Shown here: positions 6,356 through 9,587 of the stretch, piece by piece
Numbering within the stretch: position 1 is the first letter of the stretch
Layout of the letters: each line of letters begins with the position of its first letter
Source: Desulfobulbus sp.
Lineage (GTDB): Bacteria > Desulfobacterota > Desulfobulbia > Desulfobulbales > Desulfobulbaceae
Assembly: GCA_030600525.1 (NCBI GenBank)
Contig: JAUVLX010000116.1
Coordinates: 1-9,587, forward strand
Direction: 5' to 3'
Length of the DNA stretch: 9,587 nucleotides
Notes under the pieces: model-generated
What the model was told of the DNA's origin: nothing
What the model saw: the letters and a program-made list of their open reading frames with translations, nothing else
Database searches by the model: none
Translations under genes and position numbers: made by a program

Positions 6356-8527
6356 TCACGAACACTTTGAATATCCACAATCATGACAAATCTCACATCC
6401 TTCCTCAAACACCAGTTTCCCTTTACATTCAGGGCAAATGGAGGCAAATCCGTGATGGGTTCCGGCCATAAAGGATTTCAACAATTTGCCGAGCTGTGCT
6501 GGCAAATCAAGCATATGCCCGCTGGAGCGATCAAGTTGTTTGATGATCTCATCCATTGGAATTTGATAACGAAGGGCCAGAGAAACCAAACGACAGGTCG
6601 TGGTCCACATGGTTGATTTATCCTTGAGATCAACCCGGTTATCAAACGGGAATTTTGCAAACACTTCCATCGGATTTTCATTTTCATCAAAACAGACAAG
6701 CAGATAGATGGTGTTTTCGTTAATATCCTTTAAACGGTAACGTTTTGCACTGAGCATATCGGGCAGGGTTGTCTTTCTTACTACCCCTGTTGAAGAGACT
6801 ACCGCGTTTTTTTCATCACTTGTGGTGGTCGTGTTCAGTACCTGGTGATCACGGGAGCCATCTCTGTAAACAGTCAGGCCCTTACATTCCAGTTCGTAAC
6901 CGAGCAGATACGAGGTGCGTACATCCTCTAGAGTGGCAGACGAAGGTAGATTAATGGTCTTGCTGATGGAAGAGTCCACCCCATTTTGCTGAAGTATGCC
7001 CTGCATGCGGATATGATTTTCCGGAGTAATATCCTGTGCTGTCCTAAAAATTTCCTGCCACTGCTCGGGGATATCCTCATTATCTATAACAGAACCGTCC
7101 CTGGCAACGTCCTCCAGCAAATCAGAAGAGTAAAACCCTTCTCTTTTGGCCACGTTTTCAAAATGCTTATTCACCATGAGCAACCTGTCGCCATCCATGA
7201 CATTTTTTTCCATAACAATAGAAAAATAGGGCTCACAGCCTGATGCACAATCGGCAATCATGGAGACTGTTCCGGTTGGCTGAATAGATGTTAAGGCGGC
7301 ATTTCTACGGGCAGGATACGTATTTACCTCCGCATCATAAGCAGGAAAAGGTCCTTTGATATCAGCAATACCAATGGATGCCAGTCCTGCCTCTTTACGG
7401 ATAAACGACATTACATCAGCCGAGCAAGTGCGTCCTTCTTCGGTACCATAGGGAAGCTTCAACTGGATCAGCATATCGTGCAACCCCATGATACCTAATC
7501 CCACCTTTCGTGTTTTCTGCGTCATTTCTGCAATTTCCGGAATAGGAAACCGGTTACAGTCAATGACATTGTCGAGAAATCGGACCGCCAGATGTACGGT
7601 CTTTTCCAGACGTTTATAGTTAACCTTGCCGTCAACAACAAACTGGCCAAGATTAATGGAACCAAGGTTACAGGATTCGTAAGGCAGCAGCCACTGTTCA
7701 CCACATGGGTTGGTGGCCTCGAAATCTCCTAACTGGGGAGTTGCATTATCACGGTTGGCAGCATCAATAAACAGGACGCCCGGCTCACCATTATGCCAGG
7801 CAAGGTCAATAATTTTATTGAATACATCCAAGGCACGTAAACTTTTAACAACATCACCGTTAGAAGGATCTATAAGGCTATACTCCTGATCTTCTTGCAC
7901 TGCGCGCATGAATTGATCAGTAATGGCCACGCTGAAATTAAAATTGGTATACTTTTCCTGGTCTTCCTTAGCTGAAATAAAATCAAGAATATCAGGATGA
8001 TCGACCCGCAACACCCCCATGTTCGCCCCACGCCGTTTGCCCCCCTGCTTGATGGTTTCGGTGGCAGCATCAAAAACCGCAGCAAAGCTTAAAGGCCCAG
8101 AGGCAACCCCCTGGGTTGAGCGAACAGCTGAATTCTTAGGCCGAAGCCTGGAAAAGGAATACCCTGTACCGCCGCCTGTTTTATGGACAAGTGCTCCATT
8201 ACGAATAGAGGTAAAGATGCCGTCCATTGAATCTTCCACCGGCAGCACAAAACAGGCGGAGAGTTGCCCCAAATCGGTCCCAGCATTCATAAGACAAGGC
8301 GAGTTGGGCAGAAAGTCGAGGTCGTAGATCATGTTGAAGAATTCATCACGGATACGCTCATAGTCATCCTGATCCTGATCCACCACTGCTACGGCATTAG
8401 CGACACGGCGGCAAAGCGTTTCCCAGTTTTCAATGGGATTCCCCTGCTCATCCTTTAAATAGTAACGACGATTTAATACAGTTTCAGCTGTTTCAGTCAA
8501 ACGGTGCCTAGGCATATCTTTGGACAT
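6356..8527 (-). CDS. nrdJ: Adenosylcobalamin-dependent (class II) ribonucleotide reductase
   Basis: A 723-residue cytoplasmic enzyme that reduces ribonucleotides to deoxyribonucleotides, using a thiyl radical generated from adenosylcobalamin, so it works with or without oxygen. The 10-stranded barrel core covers about 15-560. Cys92 (LSACFVLP) and Cys286 (ESCNLGS) are the likely redox pair. Cys275 in NPCGE is the likely radical cysteine, with Asn273 and Glu277 as partners. PTGTVSMIADCASGCEPYF (417-435) is the substrate-phosphate region. A TSCPD-like domain follows (about 588-688), and a cysteine-rich tail holds Cys698, 701, 711, 714, 717 and 722, probably the re-reduction shuttle. There is no N-terminal ATP-cone; the protein starts directly at the core. 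The ATG follows AGAGGGG at close spacing, with in-frame stops upstream. Paired NrdR boxes lie about 350 bp upstream. It is the only RNR gene in this window. Confidence 0.97.
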   Translation of the reverse strand: MSKDMPRHRLTETAETVLNRRYYLKDEQGNPIENWETLCRRVANAVAVVDQDQDDYERIRDEFFNMIYDLDFLPNSPCLMNAGTDLGQLSACFVLPVEDSMDGIFTSIRNGALVHKTGGGTGYSFSRLRPKNSAVRSTQGVASGPLSFAAVFDAATETIKQGGKRRGANMGVLRVDHPDILDFISAKEDQEKYTNFNFSVAITDQFMRAVQEDQEYSLIDPSNGDVVKSLRALDVFNKIIDLAWHNGEPGVLFIDAANRDNATPQLGDFEATNPCGEQWLLPYESCNLGSINLGQFVVDGKVNYKRLEKTVHLAVRFLDNVIDCNRFPIPEIAEMTQKTRKVGLGIMGLHDMLIQLKLPYGTEEGRTCSADVMSFIRKEAGLASIGIADIKGPFPAYDAEVNTYPARRNAALTSIQPTGTVSMIADCASGCEPYFSIVMEKNVMDGDRLLMVNKHFENVAKREGFYSSDLLEDVARDGSVIDNEDIPEQWQEIFRTAQDITPENHIRMQGILQQNGVDSSISKTINLPSSATLEDVRTSYLLGYELECKGLTVYRDGSRDHQVLNTTTTSDEKNAVVSSTGVVRKTTLPDMLSAKRYRLKDINENTIYLLVCFDENENPMEVFAKFPFDNRVDLKDKSTMWTTTCRLVSLALRYQIPMDEIIKQLDRSSGHMLDLPAQLGKLLKSFMAGTHHGFASICPECKGKLVFEEGCEICHDCGYSKCS

Positions 8528-8644
8528 ATATTCCCCTCTCTCAAAAAGGTTCTTTTATTACTTTTAATAAGCAGTGTAGAAATAAAAAATTCGCTGGCCG
8601 ATAAAACAAAAAAACGCGAGTAAACCGGCTCCTAGCAAACTGGC

Positions 8645-8667
8645 AAGTACAACTCAATAAGTACAAC
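8645..8667 (-). repeat. 9-bp direct repeat in the nrdJ leader
   Basis: AAGTACAAC occurs at 8645-8653 and again at 8659-8667 (GTTGTACTT on the transcript strand), 14 bp start to start. No function is known; it lies about 120 nt upstream of the nrdJ start. Confidence 0.5.
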
Positions 8668-8718
8668 AACAAATAAGGTTTAAATCGGGAAATCTGTGCT
8701 GGAAAAAGACGCGTCCGG

Positions 8719-8734
8719 GTAATACGAATATTAC
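8719..8734 (-). other. TTCG-tetraloop hairpin in the nrdJ leader
   Basis: On the transcript strand GTAATA, TTCG, TATTAC form a perfect 6-bp stem closed by a UUCG loop. It is about 190 nt before the nrdJ start codon. Shortly downstream is a GACGCGTC followed by five T. It supports the idea that the leader is structured, but alone it is too short to assign a role. Confidence 0.45.
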
Positions 8735-8876
8735 ATTTAACAACCTTCGAGCAGCAATGGTACGTGTGTTTTGCTTTGACCTGGGTGTATTGAAGGATAA
8801 AGCCTGACTCGAAAGTAATATCGAACAAACAGGGAGAAAAATTGAACCAATCCCTACTCGACCGTTGGCAACGTTA

Positions 8877-8892
8877 TCACAACATATAGGAC
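8877..8892. promoter_or_regulatory. NrdR box 2 (proximal to nrdJ)
   Basis: TCACAACATATAGGAC matches the NrdR-box pattern (acaCwAtATaTwGtgt) at 11 of 16 positions, keeping the central CAA.ATATAG core. Its quality alone is moderate, but it is exactly 32 bp (three helical turns) from a near-perfect box, the spacing known for functional NrdR pairs. Confidence 0.7.
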
Positions 8893-8908
8893 ACATCAAG
8901 AAGAAAGC

Positions 8909-8924
8909 GCACTATATATTGTGT
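8909..8924. promoter_or_regulatory. NrdR box 1 (distal), near-perfect
   Basis: GCACTATATATTGTGT matches the NrdR-box pattern at 15 of 16 positions. NrdR is the zinc-finger/ATP-cone repressor of ribonucleotide reductase genes and binds two boxes with 15-16 bp between them; here the gap to the second box is 16 bp. The pair probably overlaps the nrdJ promoter. TATAGT or TATATG hexamers nearby could be -10 elements, but no good -35 is visible. Confidence 0.85.
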
Positions 8925-9292
8925 TTCCACCGCCAACGAAAAAAAACCTCACATTTTCAATAGGTTCAGGTCTGCGGGCGATTATTGACTATTTGGGAAA
9001 AACTTAAAAGTATAAAAAGCAACAAAAAAAGTACTGCTAACCCGGTTTTCTCATCAATTCAGGCGGCGTCAGGTTTAAAGTTTTTGGCTATAAATAGGTA
9101 AGCGTAGATTCCGGGTAAGCGTAGATTCCGATAGTAGCCTATATTCATTGCCAAAATACTGAAGAAAATGACGCCGGATGGACTGACCTTTGGTGAATAT
9201 TTTGGAAATTTGTAACTCCATGTCACTTTGCTCAACATAAAGAATTTGTTTACAATTGGACAAGTTGACAGAATGTTCATGAAAAATTCGGG
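8925..9292. other. AT-rich intergenic stretch without a recognisable gene
   Basis: About 370 bp between the NrdR boxes and the end of the membrane-protein gene. Short minus-strand frames exist (for example 9075-9221, 48 codons from an ATG without a ribosome site), but none is convincing. The stretch holds the 17-bp tandem duplication and an 8-bp inverted repeat around it, and several A/T runs. No clear terminator was found for the gene ending at 9293. Confidence 0.5.
9097..9130. repeat. Perfect 17-bp tandem duplication
   Basis: GGTAAGCGTAGATTCCG occurs twice with no spacer (9097-9113 and 9114-9130) and no partial third copy. The unit is not a multiple of three and is more GC-rich than its surroundings. 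It could arise by replication slippage, or be a small sample of a repeat found elsewhere in the genome. Confidence 0.9.
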
Positions 9293-9587
9293 CTAAAAAC
9301 GAAAAAATTGGTGCCAGGAGAGAGATGCATAGAACTCTGGTTGTGATAATTCTTTTTTCACTCCTGCTTTTACTTGTAAGCCACCATCACGCAACCAGTG
9401 AAAGCTTTGTACAGCTGAAAAATCATACAGCGTATCCTGGTTCCCCAGAACCATATACGACACCTGCCCAGTGAGTCCGAGGGTCCATTTTTCATGAACA
9501 TTTGCTATAATACCAGCGGATAAGGTTGGGCCGACGTCAAGGGCATGGTTGAATCGATCAGAAACAAGCACTGTCCCCCCTGCTAAA
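9293..9587 (-). CDS. Outer-membrane barrel-like protein, C-terminal part (DUF4105/DUF7840-like?)
   Basis: The frame is open from the window's right edge and gives 97 visible residues ending in a TAG stop; the start lies beyond the window. The sequence alternates polar and hydrophobic residues in strand-length blocks (DVGPTLSAGIIANV, WTLGLTGQVSYMVLGN, GLQVKAGVKKEL, EFYASLSWHQFFRF). It ends in an aromatic Phe, typical of outer-membrane beta-barrels recognised by the BAM complex. The order (GPT…G…W.L…LGN…LR…KKE…E…L.W) resembles the C-terminal barrel of DUF4105 (Lnb N-terminal-domain) proteins, but this is from memory on a short fragment. The barrel nature is fairly secure and the family is a guess. 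Confidence 0.6.
   Translation of the reverse strand, partial: LAGGTVLVSDRFNHALDVGPTLSAGIIANVHEKWTLGLTGQVSYMVLGNQDTLYDFSAVQSFHWLRDGGLQVKAGVKKELSQPEFYASLSWHQFFRF

Larger units (their letters stand above)
8528..8876 (-). other. Long untranslated leader of nrdJ
   Basis: About 350 bp separate the NrdR boxes from the nrdJ ATG and contain no credible gene. Short open frames here are rich in Cys/Phe/Arg and lack ribosome binding sites. Structure seen on the transcript strand includes a 5' stem (AGGGA/TCCCT at 8851-8855 with 8831-8835, flanked by TCGA/TCGA), the UUCG hairpin at 8719-8734 and the 9-bp direct repeat. The gene's ribosome site (AGAGGGG) lies close to the ATG. If transcription begins near the NrdR boxes, all of this is transcribed as 5' UTR. 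The transcription start is inferred, not seen. Confidence 0.5.

Noticed and set aside
8711..8718. GACGCGTC-type palindrome followed by T5 on the nrdJ strand, as a terminator
   Set aside because: The palindrome leaves no loop for a hairpin, so it is not a credible intrinsic terminator.
8541..8828. 95-codon minus-strand open frame before nrdJ
   Set aside because: Composition is rich in Cys, Phe, Leu and Arg with no domain-like pattern; there is no ribosome site, and it lies in the presumed leader.
8528..8876. Cobalamin (B12) riboswitch upstream of nrdJ
   Set aside because: One stretch on the minus strand (GCTAGGAGCCGG) faintly resembles the B12 box, but the rest of the box, the GGGAA/GGTG and AATCC core motifs and the expected order are missing.
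9075..9263. 62-codon minus-strand frame (TTG start, internal ATG at 9221) with a protein-like MELQISKIFTKG start
   Set aside because: No ribosome site. The second half is the 17-bp tandem duplication read in shifting frames, and an overlapping frame is equally long. It could be a gene remnant, but I cannot support it.

Overview
The window looks like chromosomal DNA from a Gram-negative, probably anaerobic bacterium. Three things point to the Desulfobacterota ('deltaproteobacteria'), perhaps the Desulfobulbales: the gene order DUF4390 – NtrY-type kinase – NtrX-type sigma-54 activator – hemB, a class II (B12-dependent) ribonucleotide reductase, and a probable outer-membrane barrel protein. This placement is inferred from gene content and not from any search. 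Most of the window is ordinary chromosomal coding sequence with moderate GC. I see no mobile element, CRISPR array, tRNA or rRNA.

Plus-strand block (1-5150): the 3' end of a DUF4390 gene, an NtrY-like membrane histidine kinase, its NtrX-like sigma-54 response regulator, and hemB (porphobilinogen synthase). Spacings are 21, 61 and 41 bp, so they may be co-transcribed, though a weak terminator-like hairpin sits on the ntrX stop codon. hemB ends at a short intergenic region with hairpins on both strands, where it converges on the minus-strand genes.

Minus-strand block (8527-5223): nrdJ, then a small SEC-C zinc-motif protein, then a VanZ-family membrane protein. nrdJ has a well-formed tandem pair of NrdR boxes about 350 bp upstream of its start codon. 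This implies NrdR control and an unusually long 5' leader. The SEC-C and VanZ genes are 16 bp apart and form a probable two-gene unit; a strong terminator-like hairpin lies inside the first codons of the VanZ gene.

Right end (8528-9587): a gene-poor, AT-rich stretch of about 765 bp. It holds the nrdJ leader and promoter region, a perfect 17-bp tandem duplication, and then the C-terminal end of an outer-membrane-barrel-like protein that runs off the window on the minus strand.

Functional links: HemB makes porphobilinogen, the precursor of heme, siroheme and cobalamin, while NrdJ needs adenosylcobalamin to make deoxynucleotides. NtrYX-type systems respond to nitrogen or redox/envelope signals in other bacteria; the signal here is unknown. 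I found no clear new multi-gene system. The best leads are regulatory: the long nrdJ leader, the intragenic terminator in the VanZ gene, and the tandem-repeat locus.
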